A stretch of 64,000 nt of DNA from Hexactinellida sp. DTS-2022 (GCA_028753945.1 JAPNXP010000001.1:3710501-3774500); one strand, 5' to 3'; shown: positions 22,094 to 34,460, numbered from the stretch's first letter. Made by a program: numbers and translations. The notes: generated from the letters alone by a model not told the origin.

Positions 22094-25000
22094 CGTGAAC
22101 TACGTAATATAAGGACTGGAATCAACAATTAAAAAATGGACCATGGATGAAACAGAAGTGCATTGGATATTTTTGTATAATACATTCAGTTAGGAACTTT
22201 ACAGGTGAAATATACAATATTTAGCTGAATTTAACTTTTAAAATTGGTTAGGAATGCATTTTAAATGTAATAATGTAAGATATTATTAATGACCCATAAA
22301 CTTTAAAATTATATTTTACTATATATTTTATTAATTTTCAAATTATCGATACAGTATGAATTTGAGATTTCTCGGGAGATTTTCTTAGCAATTATCATTT
22401 AATAGCCATTACCGATTAATATGTTGTTAAAGCTTACTCGAATCTTCGTCCTTATTTAATTTGTTTAGACTTTTTTAATACTTTTTATATCTTTCACTGA
22501 TATTTGTTAGTCTAAACCTTATACGTAATGCCTAACATGTGTTCTGTATTTGGCTGCAAGACGAATTACAGAGGTCACCCCAGTGCTACTGTTTTCAGAT
22601 TGCCGAAAGGCCCACCTGAATTGAAGAATCAATGGATTCGAGCTCTCCATAGAGATATAGCTGGTGACCTATCAGAGAACAACACATTTATTTGTATAAA
22701 CCACTTTAGAGAGGAAGACATTATAAGAGTTGACAGGGTTCTCCAAGCTGATGGTACCTACACTGAAACACCACGCATTAGACCAACGTACAGTCCTAAT
22801 GCTGTACCAGTTATTTTCCATGGTTTTCCATCTCATTTTACTTCAACTGCTCAGACATCAAAGCGTTTTAGTCGAGAATCTAAGGAAGAAGAATATTTTG
22901 CTCAAGGTCTTCATGATAGCATTGTTCAAGACCAACAAGATAAATTACGATTCGCTCTGGATTCTTTTGAGGAACTTAAAACTAAGTTGCCTGATTTACG
23001 TCTAAGCCCAGATTGGATAGTGTGGTACTCATCTAGTAACACCTTGCAAATCTTACAGCTGAAACTCCTTGACCAATCCGTTAACATCGAATCTACGTTA
23101 ACAATCAATTCAGATTTAATGGTTTCAGCCGTTAGTTGCCAACACCAAGTGCCCTTGCATCTTAAGCGAATATCAGACCTACGACAGATCGAATCCCTAA
23201 TTGATGATATTTCAAATTTCGAGCCAAACCCTGAGATATTTGATTCAAGCCTTGTTCTGGTAAATATCAAAGAAGCAGCCATTAAATTACAGTCCTCTAT
23301 ATCAATTTTAGAAGATACAGAACTAACTGAGCACTGTGAGCTGCAATTGCAACACAGGACACCTTTATTACCCTTCCTCCAGTTCGTTATATGCCAACTT
23401 GAAAACTCGCTAGTTTCAGAAAAAAGACGGAGATATAACGTAGTTACCCAGGTGAGATTATAATTTTATAACCTCATGTAGTGCTTTATTGTTTACCTCT
23501 TATTTCCTTCTAGGCCATTGCCTTAAAAGCACATTTGATATCACCCGCTTGCTATCGTTTTTTTCAATCGTTGGATTGTCTTATTCTTCCAACAACAAAG
23601 TCAATTCGAGTTCTATCCTCCTGTATAGGATTGGATACCGAATATTTACATCTGCTTAAAAAGTTAACTGCTGATTTTTGTGAGAGGGACCGACATGTTA
23701 TTCTCAATATGGACGAAATCCACGTTTCACCAGCAATTTCTTATCAAGGTAAATACTGTTGTTTCACTTGCAGTACATACTTATGCACTTTTAAGCAAAT
23801 TTAATTTTTTAGGTGGAAAGGTTATTGGTGATACTGATCCAACTTCTCCAACTAAAAAAGTTTTTGCCATAATGATTTCTAGTCTATCCAAAAAATGGTC
23901 ACAAGTTGTACGGTTGCTCCCATCAAACTTTTCTACTGCTGAGGAATTATACCCAATGGTCAGTTCTGTAATCAACGATATAGAAAAGTGTGATTTATTT
24001 GTTGAAGTTCTCGTTACAGATAATTATCCCCTGAATGTACGTTTATTTAAATTGTTTTCTTCTGATCAAAAGACATTACTTCCTGCTGTTCAACATCCAA
24101 CTTGTCCAGAGAGAAAGCTTTATATCTTGTTTGATTTTGTTCACATTATCAAATCGATAAGAAATAATTGGTTAAACTTGAAGGATTATGATCTTACGTT
24201 TTCATATCCAGATATGCAACTCTTTCCTTCAATCACTAATTCTACTACTAAACTGAATGAGGCAAAGTTTAATGATATACGAAAATTGTACAAGAGTGAA
24301 CAACATTCTACTATGAAGCAAGCTCACCGGCTAAGTTCTAAGGTATGTTGGCCCACTAGTTTAGAACGTCAGAACGTTAATTTAGCACTTCGTGTATTCA
24401 ACGAGTCAACTTGTGCAGCTCTTAAAATTCAAAATGATTTACATCCGGATTCTATAAATGACACTTCAAACTTTGTTGATGTATTAAGTAAAATTTGGAA
24501 GATCTTCAACATAAATACACCTTTTAAGCATGTGCGCTTGAATGACGAGTATTCTAGACCTCTTACTGACAAAGATTGGCGTTTTGTTTTTCTTGATTTA
24601 GTTTCGAATTGGCTTAAGCGGTGGAGTTCTACTATTGGGAAGGGTGGGAAACTTAGTGCACAAACTTTCATTAGTTTTCGCCATTCTTGTATTACTTTCC
24701 CATTAATCATTGCCCATCTCATTCAGAATTGTGGATTTGAGTATGTTCTTAGCTCTAGACTCCAGAATGATCCTATTGAGCATCAATTTGGACTATATCG
24801 GATGATGAGTGGTGCTCAATATCACATCACATATTCGAAAATTTTAGAGAGTCAACGGCGCTTAAACCTGTCGAATATTCTTAAGTTATTTTCATTACAA
24901 CAATGCAAAAGTGAACTTACCCTTAAGCAATTTATCAACACATTTTCCCCAACAGCAGATGAACCCATTCACATATCCTATGATCAATATATTGATGTTA

Positions 25001-25844
25001 TTCATGATCTAGACTCTATTAACCTCGACATTCAAATTCTTCAATCTATTGTGTTTATTGGTGGTTACGCTGTATATTCCTACCTTAAAACCACAAACTG
25101 CCATCATTGTGTTCAAAAACTAACTGAGGACAAAGATATTGAAATTTCAGAAACTACAAAATATGACCTTGTAAGATATATCGATCGTGGTTCTCTGAAA
25201 TGGCCTTCAGATATTGTAATTGAGTCAATTATTGTATTGTGGAAAATATTTACCAAACTTGATGAAAACGAATCTTTGAAGAAACAATTCTACTCCTCAC
25301 CTTCAAGAAAAGTGTTAATTCATTTAGCTGAATACGTACTGGTTGATGGGTATAGCGAGCATTGGAGGAATAACTGTGATGGTTGTAGTAATTCTGGATG
25401 GAATATCATAAGGAAGATACTAACTACATGCACTAATTGTATATTAGCCAATAAGGTTCGCAATATAAACTCTGAAATAACATCTGCAAAGAAAGATATC
25501 CGGAAAATAAAGAAATTTAAACCTTAATGTTTCTGTAGTGTTTCACATAGTATTCTGTATTGTGCAATTGTGTTTTCACATAATCTGTATTGTGCTTTTC
25601 ACATATTCTGCATTCTGTACGGTTTCTCACATACGTATTAATACGTTATATTTACAATGAATGGACCTCAATGATATGATCATGATGCATATTTCTCGTT
25701 TAGTTAAATTCAGCTAAATATAGTATATTTCACCTGTAAAGTTCCTAACTGAATGTATTATACAAAAATATCCAATGCACTTCTGTTTCATCCATGGTCC
25801 ATTTTTTAATTGTTGATTCCAGTCCTTATATTACGTAGTTCACG
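22094..25844 (+). mobile_element. P-like (THAP) DNA transposon, apparently complete
   Basis: A 3,751-bp element with 142-bp terminal inverted repeats (22094-22235 and 25703-25844) that differ at one position. They start CGTGAACTACGTAATATAAG. Both sides carry the 7-bp duplication GTATAGT (22087-22093 and 25845-25851). It encodes one spliced transposase with no premature stop. The near-identity of the repeats implies recent insertion. P-superfamily elements usually duplicate 7-8 bp. Confidence 0.95.
22528..25527 (+). CDS. THAP-domain P-element transposase (THAP9-like), spliced
   Basis: Three exons: 22528-23451, 23514-23748, 23813-25527. They are joined by introns of 62 and 64 bp with good sites (CAG|GTGAG...TTCTAG and AAG|GTAAAT...TTTTAG), giving 957 residues. 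Residues 1-90 are a THAP zinc finger: Cys5, Cys10, Cys56, His59, a central Trp and an NAVPVIF box. Then comes a helical region, followed by an RNase H-like core with LNMDEIHV (Asp375), VLVTDNYPLN (Asp456) and NDPIEHQFGLYR (Glu709). Between them lies FDFVHIIKSIRNNWLN, the conserved block of the inserted GTP-binding region of P transposases. The THAP finger binds transposon ends and the core cuts DNA. The start is the first ATG, right at the THAP motif. A longer unspliced frame starting at 23680 reads through intron 2 and is not the real start. Confidence 0.93.
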
Positions 25845-25851
25845 GTATAGT

Positions 25852-26424
25852 ATAATACTGTATGTGTATTTCTTAGAAATTTGTATATTATGTGAACGTG
25901 TCAAAAGCACGTATTAAAAAATGGAACAACTGAAAATTAAATTCTTTAGAATGTGAAATATTTTATAGCTATTATTATTATAGCTGTAAGAAAAATAAGT
26001 TGCCTTCACAATAATCAATTATTGTACATTATTATCCACAAATTATAGAAAATCGAAAGATTCTGTTTACAAATAAGAACATGTATTTTGTATTACGCGA
26101 AGTCATTTCAAATAAAGTGGAACCCCGCTTAACGGGCACTACGGAATAGCAGCCAACCCGATATTCCTGGAACTATTTAAAGTCCCGTTTTACTATAATG
26201 TATATAAACAACAATATATTTCACAACTACGGCCATTTTTAATGGTCCCAACTTCCAAGGGTGACCGTATTTACGGGATTCCACTGTAGTACGCACTATA
26301 TAACTTATTTTCTTATGTACAAATATGGAAAGCTTAGGAAGTTTCAAACTTTTAAGATATACATTTTAAGTTAATATTGGCCTGGCAATTTGCTTACTAA
26401 AGGCACAATGATATAAACCATACA
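25852..26424. other. Intron sequence with a short pogo-type MITE
   Basis: 25852-26110 shows nothing. At 26117-26287, AGTGGAACCCCGCTTAACGG and the inverted end TACGGGATTCCACT bound a ~170-bp element of the pogo/Tigger style. 26290-26420 is plain AT-rich sequence. Confidence 0.6.
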
Positions 26425-26770
26425 CTAATCATCCAAAGTATCTAAACAACAGGAATATTAATTTTCGTCAGGTAACTTATTAACGGCAGTCTAAACTACT
26501 CAGAAATGACTACAACTATCTCACTATAGTCATAGATTCAAAAAACGATTTCATGTCATTTTAGCCAATATACAATAAGTGGCATAAATGTCTCCGCCAC
26601 GTGGCTCTGTGGCAAAGCAGCACAATCGAGAATGTAGCTGATTCTCAGAGGAACATAATCGTAATGGCTTGAAATTAGAAACTTAGGGTAATTGGATCAT
26701 GTAGTATTCAAATCTGAAATGAGAATTGGTATATTCTAAATGCCTCCTGATGATCAGAAATTATATAATC
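26425..26770 (+). repeat. Tc1/mariner-type short element (CACTAACCAGCC family), diverged
   Basis: Same landmarks in the same order as 38768-39140: CACTAATCATCCAAAGTAT, GGTAACTTATTAACGGC, CCGCCACGTGGC, GTAATTGGATCATG. Non-coding. Confidence 0.7.
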
Positions 26771-26790
26771 GATAAATACGTATATACTTA

Positions 26791-28011
26791 CAGTGAAGTT
26801 GCTTTATTAGCAACCGGGTTTTGTTGCAAAAATAGATGCTAATAGGCTAAGTTGCTAATAAGGGAATTTTCTTTAAAAAGAGTAAAATATGATTTTATAT
26901 AGGAATCATCATTCTCATTCTCTTAATGAATTTAGTAAGTAGTATAACTGATTATGAAAATACACATTATGATACTCCTCAGTGTTTCTTGATTAGCCAC
27001 TGGTTTCATATGATCATACAGTATTCTTGTAAATGGTGAAAGGGGACAATGGACAGGGAAAGATTTATAACAAGAAATGAAAATATAAATAATATAAATA
27101 TACTTTAAGTATTGAAATCATGAGAGCATCTGAGCATGTATCTATGGAAGAAGTCCTACAAGGAAAATGATAAATTCAGATGACCAACCTAAATATTTCT
27201 AACAAATGTATGTGTACTAGAGCACTGCGCGGGGCGGGTTAATAAATTCGGGTCAAAGGATCATAATATTTCGGGGCGGGTCGAATGCGGGTTACGGAAT
27301 CGTCTTGCGGGTCGGGTGCGGGTCAGAGATTCTTACTGCGGGTTGATGCGGGCCAGCGAGGGTTTGCGCAAGAGTTCTCGCTAATGATTATTTGGGGGCG
27401 CAGTGTCCACTAATTGTAACACCTCTATAGTTCCTAAATAAAATTAATGATCAATATAATCTTAAGATGGCAGAAGTCTGGCGATGGAACGAATTGTACG
27501 GTGAATTATTTCGTAATTCCGAATAATAAACTCGTAATTTTATCTTAAAATTTCCGCCCCAAACATATTGCCGTCTTCTTTATTCCTTAAGGATGCAAAT
27601 ATTTTTGTGCCCGCATTGTGCGCCGAGTGTTTACACTCTATTATATAATCCTAGCGATAATACTGGTCATCGAGTGTTGGTGCGGGTTGGGCGCGGGTTA
27701 ATGTGTGTTAGTTTCTGGTTGGTTCGGGTTCATTTGTTTATATTGTCGGATTTTCGGGGCGGGGCGGGTCAATCACTAATAGATGCGGGGCGGGTGCGGA
27801 TCCCGCATATGACCCACGCAGAGCTCAAATGTGTATGTGCTAATTTTCATAGTTAATCATTATTTTAATTGTGCGATTAAAGTAATTGTTGTTCGTCTAT
27901 TAGTAACTTTGAGTTGGTTATAGGGGAACAGATCTACACTTGGGACCAGAAATAGGTTGCTAATATACGAATATTGCTATCAAGCGAGTTGCTAATAGGG
28001 GAACTTGACTG
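26791..28011. mobile_element. Tigger-like element with internal GC-rich insertion
   Basis: Left end CAGTGAAGTTGCTTTATTAG and right end CTAATAGGGGAACTTGACTG, flanked by TA (26789-26790 and 28012-28013). Internal TTGCTAATAG repeats occur near both ends. The middle holds a foreign GC-rich block at 27212-27830. It has no transposase. Confidence 0.75.
27212..27830 (+). repeat. GCGGGT-rich block
   Basis: GGGGCGGGT, GCGGGTCGGGTGCGGGT and related motifs cluster at both ends (27222-27355 and 27675-27805) around an ordinary AT-rich centre. Composition contrasts sharply with the surroundings. It is probably a nested non-autonomous element; clear terminal repeats and TSD were not established. The 86-codon frame at 27593-27856 is a by-product of the repeats. 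Confidence 0.55.
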
Positions 28012-28223
28012 TATATAATTCCCCATACATTTGATCGAGACTTTTAAATTAGTTGCTAATAGAGCAATGTTGATAATAGGGGAGTTGAAAATAAAGCAAC
28101 TAGTGAAATCGAGTTTTGTGATCTTATAGTTCAAGTGCAAAGCACTGATAACTACCGACTGCATGTCAGCATTTTTAAACTATTTTCACCTGACAAAACT
28201 TTGAATCCTTATGTTCCCAAGTT

Positions 28224-29498
28224 CAGGGTTGTAAATAAAGCATTTTTTTTCTCAAATCAAATCAAATCAAATCATTTTAGATTTAAAATTATTTAAAATC
28301 AAATCATTTCAAATCATTTGAGATTTCAAATCATTTCAAATCAAATAAAATAAAATATTTGAAATTTCAAATAATTTCAAATCAAATCAAATCAAATATT
28401 TGAAAATATTTGAAACTTTCAAATCATTTACGAATCACTGTCAAAACGTATAGAAATTTTGAAAATAATCTTGTATATTTGAAATTGAATTGAAAATGAA
28501 GTGAAATTATATTAAAAGCGATTTGGAAACGATTGAAAATGATTTAAAGAATATTATTTTAAATGATCTGCAAATGATTTGAAAATGATTTGAAAAATGA
28601 TTTGAAAATGATTTGAAAAATGATTTGAAAATGATTTGAAAAATGATTTGAAATGATTTGAAATTCATATCATTTTTTAATCAATTCTGAATCACTATTA
28701 AATCGCATTAAAATTTTGAAAATGATCTTATATATTTGAATGGATCCGGAAGTGATTTAAATAAGAATAGAAAATGATTTGAAATGATCTGCAAATGATT
28801 AGAAAATGATTTGAAAAATGATTTGAAAATGATTTGAAAATGATTTGAAAAGTGATTTGAAAATGATTTGAAAATAATTTGAAAATAATTTGAAAATGAT
28901 TTGAAAATGATTTGAAAATGATTTGAAAATGAATTGAAAATGATTTGAAAATGATTTGAAAATGATTTGAAAATGATTTGAAAATGATTTGAAAATGATT
29001 TGAAAATGATTTGAAAATGATTTGAAAATGATTTGAAAATGATTTGAAAATGATTTGAAAATGATTTGAAAATGATTTGAAAATGATTTGAAAATGATTT
29101 GAAAATGATTTGAAAATGATTTGAAAATGATTTGAAAATGATTTGAAAATGATTTGAAATTCAAATCATTTTCAAATCATTTTTAAATCAATTCCGAATC
29201 ACTATTAAATCGCATTCAAATTTTGAAAATGATCCCATATATTTGAAATGGATCCGGAAATGTTTTGAATAAGAATAGAGAATGATTTGAAATGATCTGC
29301 AAATGATTTGAAAATGATTTGAAATTATTTCAAATCAAATCATTTGAGAATTCAAATATTTTCAAATCAAATCAAATCAAATCATTTGAGAATTAAAATA
29401 ATTTCAAATCAAATCAAATCAAATAACTAGCCACTCAAAATTCTTTTAAATCAAATCAGATCAAATATTTGAAATATTTGATTTGATTTACAACCCTG
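28224..29498. mobile_element. hAT-type element expanded by AAATGATTTG repeats
   Basis: Ends CAGGGTTGTAAAT and ATTTACAACCCTG. The flank is TTCCCAAG (two bases before the left end) and TTCCCAAC directly after the right end, consistent with an 8-bp target duplication. The interior is a degenerate to near-perfect AAATGATTTGA array, most regular at 28800-29160, with AAATCAAATC tracts at both ends in inverted orientation. The open frame across 28799-29164 merely translates the repeat. Confidence 0.85.
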
Positions 29499-30123
29499 TT
29501 CCCAACCTTTGTGATTCTAACCGTACTTTGTTCCTATTATTCGATTTTGTTCAGATCTTAAAATCAATAATTAACAACTGGCTAAATCTCAAAGACTTCA
29601 ATAAAACTTTTCAATATCCTCAGTTTTATGATTTTACCACCACAAAAATCGCATCATTCGAAGATGTACGTCTGGTCTACATGTAAGATAAACACAATGT
29701 ACTTAAATTAGGTCCTAGTCTTACAGCGAAATATTGTTGGTCTTCTAAGTTGGAACGCCAGAATGTCAGCCTTTGAACTAAGGGTTTTCGACTACTCTAC
29801 TGCCGCTGCTCTAGCTATTCAGGAATAATCGAGAAAGACTTTCAACTATAAGATATCAGACTTCACAAAGAAAAAAACAAGTTTGGAAAATCTTCAATGT
29901 CAATACGCCCAAAAAAAGGAATACAGTTGAAACACGAATTAGTCGCCTGATCTCATGGCTTGAAAATTGGCATAGTAAGCCAGACATAGGAAAGTTAAGC
30001 GAGCGAACGTTTACAGGTTTAAGGCATTCAACGATATCACTCACGAAAATAGTGATATACCCCAATGAAAATCGTGGTTCCGATGATGTCCTCAGTTCCT
30101 TTCTTCAGAACGATCCTTTAGAG

Positions 30124-30259
30124 CAGGGGTCAACAAACTTTTCGGACTATTAGGCCATTTCAGGGGGTTAAGAAGGCGCGCTAGGCCAGAAGAAACAAGA
30201 TGTCCTAGGAAGTGGTGCCGGACTGGAATACAAGCTAGGCCGGAGTTTGCCGACCCCTG
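30124..30259. mobile_element. hAT-type MITE (136 bp)
   Basis: CAGGGGTCAACAAACTTTTC at left and an inverted GTTTGCCGACCCCTG at right. Perfect 8-bp duplications CTTTAGAG lie at 30116-30123 and 30260-30267. It is inserted within the codons for the catalytic-Glu region of the P relic. Confidence 0.93.
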
Positions 30260-30337
30260 CTTTAGAGCATCATTTGGTTTATATCGGATGATGGCTGGAG
30301 TACACTATTACATTACATATTGCCGAATACTTTAAAC

Positions 30338-33249
30338 CATAGCATTCTATACATAAGGCAATGGTGCTGATTGATGGACTTGGACCAGGGATTGGTTAGG
30401 TCAGTTAGTTTGGTTTTAAATCTAAATCCCAATACAGCTCTAAATTAATGTAGACTATCAATGTGAAGGGAAATAATTGATAATCCACCACCCTTCTAAG
30501 AAAATTACGAATTGTAAGGATATATTTTTTATTTAATGTATTTTATATATATAAATATACGAATCATAACATAAAATAAGTATAGAACAATCAAGATAAT
30601 ACACAGTATTAAGGTAAATTAATAAAATACGGGCCCTGAGTTCTATAGGAAGAGCAGTTAGGCAGTAGTACATCTATGACGACAGGGGAGGGTATATGGT
30701 TACGATGTGTCCTGAATGAGCGGCTTGATTGTATATAGGTGTTAGTGGAGCTCCTCGTGACCTCGTCTAAATGATAGTAATGTATAGAGAAAACAGTGAA
30801 ATGATGGCAGTAGATGCGCACTGGTAATCGGCATGTCAGGAAGCTATCTATAAGATTAGAAGAATTATGTACTGAATTTTTTAAGTTTGCTATTATCTCG
30901 ACAAATAACTATTGAATTAAAGTTTCTAACCTTCTTCGATAAAATACAATTAGCTACTGTAGAATAAAAAAATTAGGAATTTCCCATTTTGGAATCATAC
31001 AAACACACCATTGCCTCCATATTTCACTATACTTTTCTTCTACGATAATAAGTGACAACTGAACCAAATTCCGACGGCAGGATCCCTCGTAAAATAGTTT
31101 ACTTAAATGTGAATGGTTATCGATTTTCAAAAATATTTCATACATAATGATGAGAGATTGGTAGATAATTTCAGATGGATACTTAAGTGAGCCTCTATCA
31201 AGGAATTCAATCATTGAAAATCCGGTGTCGTTGAAAAACTTGAATATCTTTGGGAGATGTTAAAAATATTTGCAGTCTCGACATTCTTTAGAATTTTTAA
31301 GGTACAAAAAGATTGCATACCCAGCCACGTAATTAGGCATTCAATTTGCGAATTATCAAATAGAGGGTTAGGAATGTTAAGTATTTCACTTGTAATATAC
31401 TCAAAATCAAACTCTGGGTGCATTTCTTCATCGTCCTCCTGTGTAAAATTTTTCAAATATTATTTAAGAGATATTTTATCAGACTGTTGATTTATGTTAA
31501 AAAATTTGAGAAGATTAGATAATTGAAGTCGACGTTCACTCTCCAAAATTTGACAGTAAGATAAATTATAGTTTGAACCAGACATTTGACGATATAGCCC
31601 GAAATGATGTTCTAATGGGTCATTTTGTATTCGAGACGTCAGCAAATATTCAAGGGTTGTCGATGGCGACCAAAACTTTACCTCCTTTATATGAAGCATC
31701 ACTACGGATGTGAACTTCGTCCATTTGAAGTATCACATGGCGTTCCCTATGGCTAAATTTGGAAGTTATTTCCTTTAGAATTTGAAAGTAATCACCTTCA
31801 ATACCCAGAGTGTATTTTATACCAATCAAATTTCTCTCGTGAGGCAAGATTAAGCAATTGGAGGATTGAATAAGTCGGTAACATGCAGGTGATATTCCAT
31901 GAATTTTTAGTGAAAATACTTGAGTTAAAATATTATACCGTCGACGATTTTAGCATTTATCAAATTTCTCAGTTGCCCAACTATAAAGTGGAATGAAATA
32001 CTCAGAGATTCGCTACTCCAATGTAAATCATCTATGTCTAGGTCTATCGAGTCACCATCAACAAGCTTAACTGCACTTTCGAGTTCATGGATAGCAAGTT
32101 TTATATGGTTGTTAATAGAACATTCAGTTTGAGAGTTAATAGTTTGAAGTAAGAGTGAAAATGTATCTACTTCATCGAGGATGGTCTCAACTTGGCGAGT
32201 GTCATAAATAAAAATTCGCGAGATCGGAATGGTGACGTTTTTATTATCAAATGCTTTGATGTACAAATCATCGTTAACTGTTACAGATCGGTCGATGAAA
32301 GGTCCGGTTTCTAAAATGACGATTTTTATAAAAAATAAAGGGGTGTTGTTAGACACATTAGTTATCCGCCGTTTGGTAGGTCGATTAAATTTAGCTTAGA
32401 AAGAAGATCAGAATATGAATTAACTAGGAACTTATCCACCGTTTCTTCGTTGTCAGTAATGCTCATGGAGTATGCAGATTCCATCAGCAGTCGTTCTTTG
32501 TCATCTAGGCATAGTCTCTTTGGCTTGAAATTGAATTCAGAAAGATAGGAAGGACAGTTGGGAAAAATGCTGGGTACTGCTGTCTTCTTCAGAGCTATTC
32601 TCTCTCTGGAAACTGTAACAGTATGAACCCCGTCATTGTAGGATTTGATCCTTTCGATGTCATCTTCTTTGAAATGACGAATGCATACCTAAAGAAACTA
32701 ATGTAAATATGGCAATCAATAAATGGAAATTAAAGATACTTACCCTCATCTGCTTGTTGGTTTCATAGTCCTTCCGTGGTCGTGGAATTGCCCTGAACCA
32801 TTCTTCAAGTAACTTCGGGTCTCTTGGGAAATGAAAAGCTGAGGTAGACTCATCTTGGCTTTTATAATTAGACTTGCAGCCTGGGACAACACAAGACATG
32901 CTATTAGAAGTTTCAAAAGAATTGTACTGTTGGGGAACGTTTCTGATGAGATAAGTGTCGTGAAATGAATTTAACAGCGATTTTATAAACTTTTTAACTA
33001 AGTAGTAAAATAATATATAAATATTATGGTTGGTTAAAAATTAGATAATCACAAGTTTTCGACATTCCTTCCTGTGTACCATTTTTGGTGCAAATTGGTG
33101 TAAAATGAATTATAATGGTTAGTTTAGGGTGTACAATGCTAAATGCCAGCAGTAAATAAGCTTTACGAAAAATTTAATTTGACTGACCTAACCAATCCCT
33201 GGTCCAAGTCCATCAATCAGCACCATTGCCTTATGTATAGAATGCTATG
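30338..33249 (-). mobile_element. Second P-like family, internally deleted copy
   Basis: 2,912 bp with perfect 68-bp terminal inverted repeats starting CATAGCATTCTATACATAAG. Perfect 7-bp duplications TTTAAAC lie at 30331-30337 and 33250-33256. It is inserted into the old P relic. The transposase gene runs on the minus strand and is defective (see 30954-32899). The terminal repeats share no sequence with those of the element at 22094, so this is a separate family. Confidence 0.93.
30954..32899 (-). pseudogene. THAP P-transposase of second family, broken and deleted
   Basis: Minus strand. Exon 1 (32899-32744) encodes MSCVVPGCKSNY to NKQMR and is joined by a GTAAGT...TTTAG intron to an exon starting at 32688 with VCIRHF, which completes the THAP C2CH finger. 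A one-base frameshift near 32370 precedes the next part (32356-31925, a coiled region). The following intron has shrunk to about 20 bp (31938-31919). The next block includes SPACYRLIQ, ILQMDEVHIRSDASYKGGK (first catalytic Asp) and then jumps near 31690 to LTSRIQNDPLEHHFGLYR (catalytic Glu). About 300 residues, including the second Asp and the GTP-binding insert, are gone. Further frameshifts occur near 31460 and 31211. It is non-functional, though the TIRs could still be mobilised in trans. Confidence 0.9.
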
Positions 33250-34005
33250 TTTAAACATAAAGTCGTTTGAAACTCTCTAGTATTTTGAAGTTTATATTTG
33301 CAAATACTACATCCTCTGGTGAAAATCTTCATTAAATGATTTAACAAATATTTTGCTACATCTATAGAAGAACAGACTATCTCTGACTCCAACCTGTATC
33401 TAACCGACTACTCAGACGTATTCAAGGATTTCTCAAATCTAAATCTTGACATAAGAACTCTACAAAGTTTGGCTTTTGTCGCTGGCTACTCAGTATAGTA
33501 TTCTAATTTCAAGAAGTCAAAATGTGAAGCATGTCTTCAGGCATTATCTGAGAGCTAAACTTCTCGAATTCGAAGTTGCCTAAATAAAGAAAGTACGTTT
33601 TGATAACACTACTTGACAGAGGTTCTCTTAAATGGCCATCTGACTGCGTATCGAGGAAAATATTTGTTTATGGAATATTCGTAAAATCGAGCAAAAGGAC
33701 CACTTAATCCAAACACTAATAGCTGGACCCTCTCGCAAGATTCTCATCCAACTGGCTATTGATTTAATCGACGAAATCAAAGTGAATCATGGTTGGGAGA
33801 AGTGTACAGGATGTAACGCGTTAGGTTGGTAAGTTTTGAGGAAAGCTACTTACATCTACTACGAATTGCATTTCATCTAATAAGGTAAAGAACGAAAATT
33901 ATCAAATGTCATCAAGAGGTGAAGAGAAACGTAGATTATAGAAGCTTAAAGTACAATAAATCTTAAGCGCTGTTTCGTAAATAGTTATTAATAAAAAATA
34001 ATAAA

Positions 34006-34429
34006 AATTCGACATGTGCCGACGCATTTCCCTTTGGAGGCACTACATTTGGTGGTTGGGTAACTAGTAGTGTCTAATAGTAATACTGTAAAAATTAATG
34101 ATTGAAATAACGGATAGGACACAAATAACTGATTGGTAACTTGAATATACTCTCGACCAATTAAATTACAGCCTTCGTTTTGCATTTTATAATGCACACT
34201 AACAATTGATAGAAAATCCTTTTATACTAATTGGATGCTAGCTGCTAATCCATACTGGGACAACCAACGAATTTAATTGGCTATAAGCCATAATTGGATT
34301 AAATAGGTGTTAAAATTATTTGATCAGAAATCGTAACCCCACGTGCAAATTAGAAGGGCACTCCGCACCTACATGCCAATTTCAGCCCTCAATGTATAAA
34401 GGTGTGCCCAGGGCACCGTATACGGAGAA

Positions 34430-34460
<31 letters not shown>

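Larger units (their letters stand above)
28098..33930 (+). pseudogene. Old P-like transposase relic, split by three insertions
   Basis: Plus-strand pieces align in order with the intact P transposase at 22528-25527. 28098-28223 matches the TDNY...IFKLFSPD region; 29499-29690 has LLFDFVQILKSIINNWLNL; 29700-30123 includes fragments around the W-S-S-LERQNV-like block; 30268-30330 covers EHHLVYIGWW; and 33300-33930 covers the C-terminal end (LDRGSLKWPSD, AGPSRKILIQLAIDLIDE, W-KCTGCNALGW). Stops and frameshifts are frequent, and the THAP and first catalytic part are missing. It is interrupted by a CAAAT-rich hAT element (28224-29498), a 136-bp hAT MITE (30124-30259) and a second P family (30338-33249). 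Confidence 0.88.

Noticed and set aside
23680-25527. 615-codon plus-strand frame starting inside the P element
   Set aside because: Its first part reads exon 2 in the wrong frame and crosses intron 2; the spliced model with THAP start at 22528 fits the family.
28799-29164. 121-codon frame encoding repeated FKSFSNHFQI
   Set aside because: Pure translation of the AAATGATTTG simple repeat.
28245-29490. CRISPR-like array of short repeats
   Set aside because: No unique spacers and no fixed repeat/spacer period; it is a simple repeat inside a hAT element in eukaryotic DNA.
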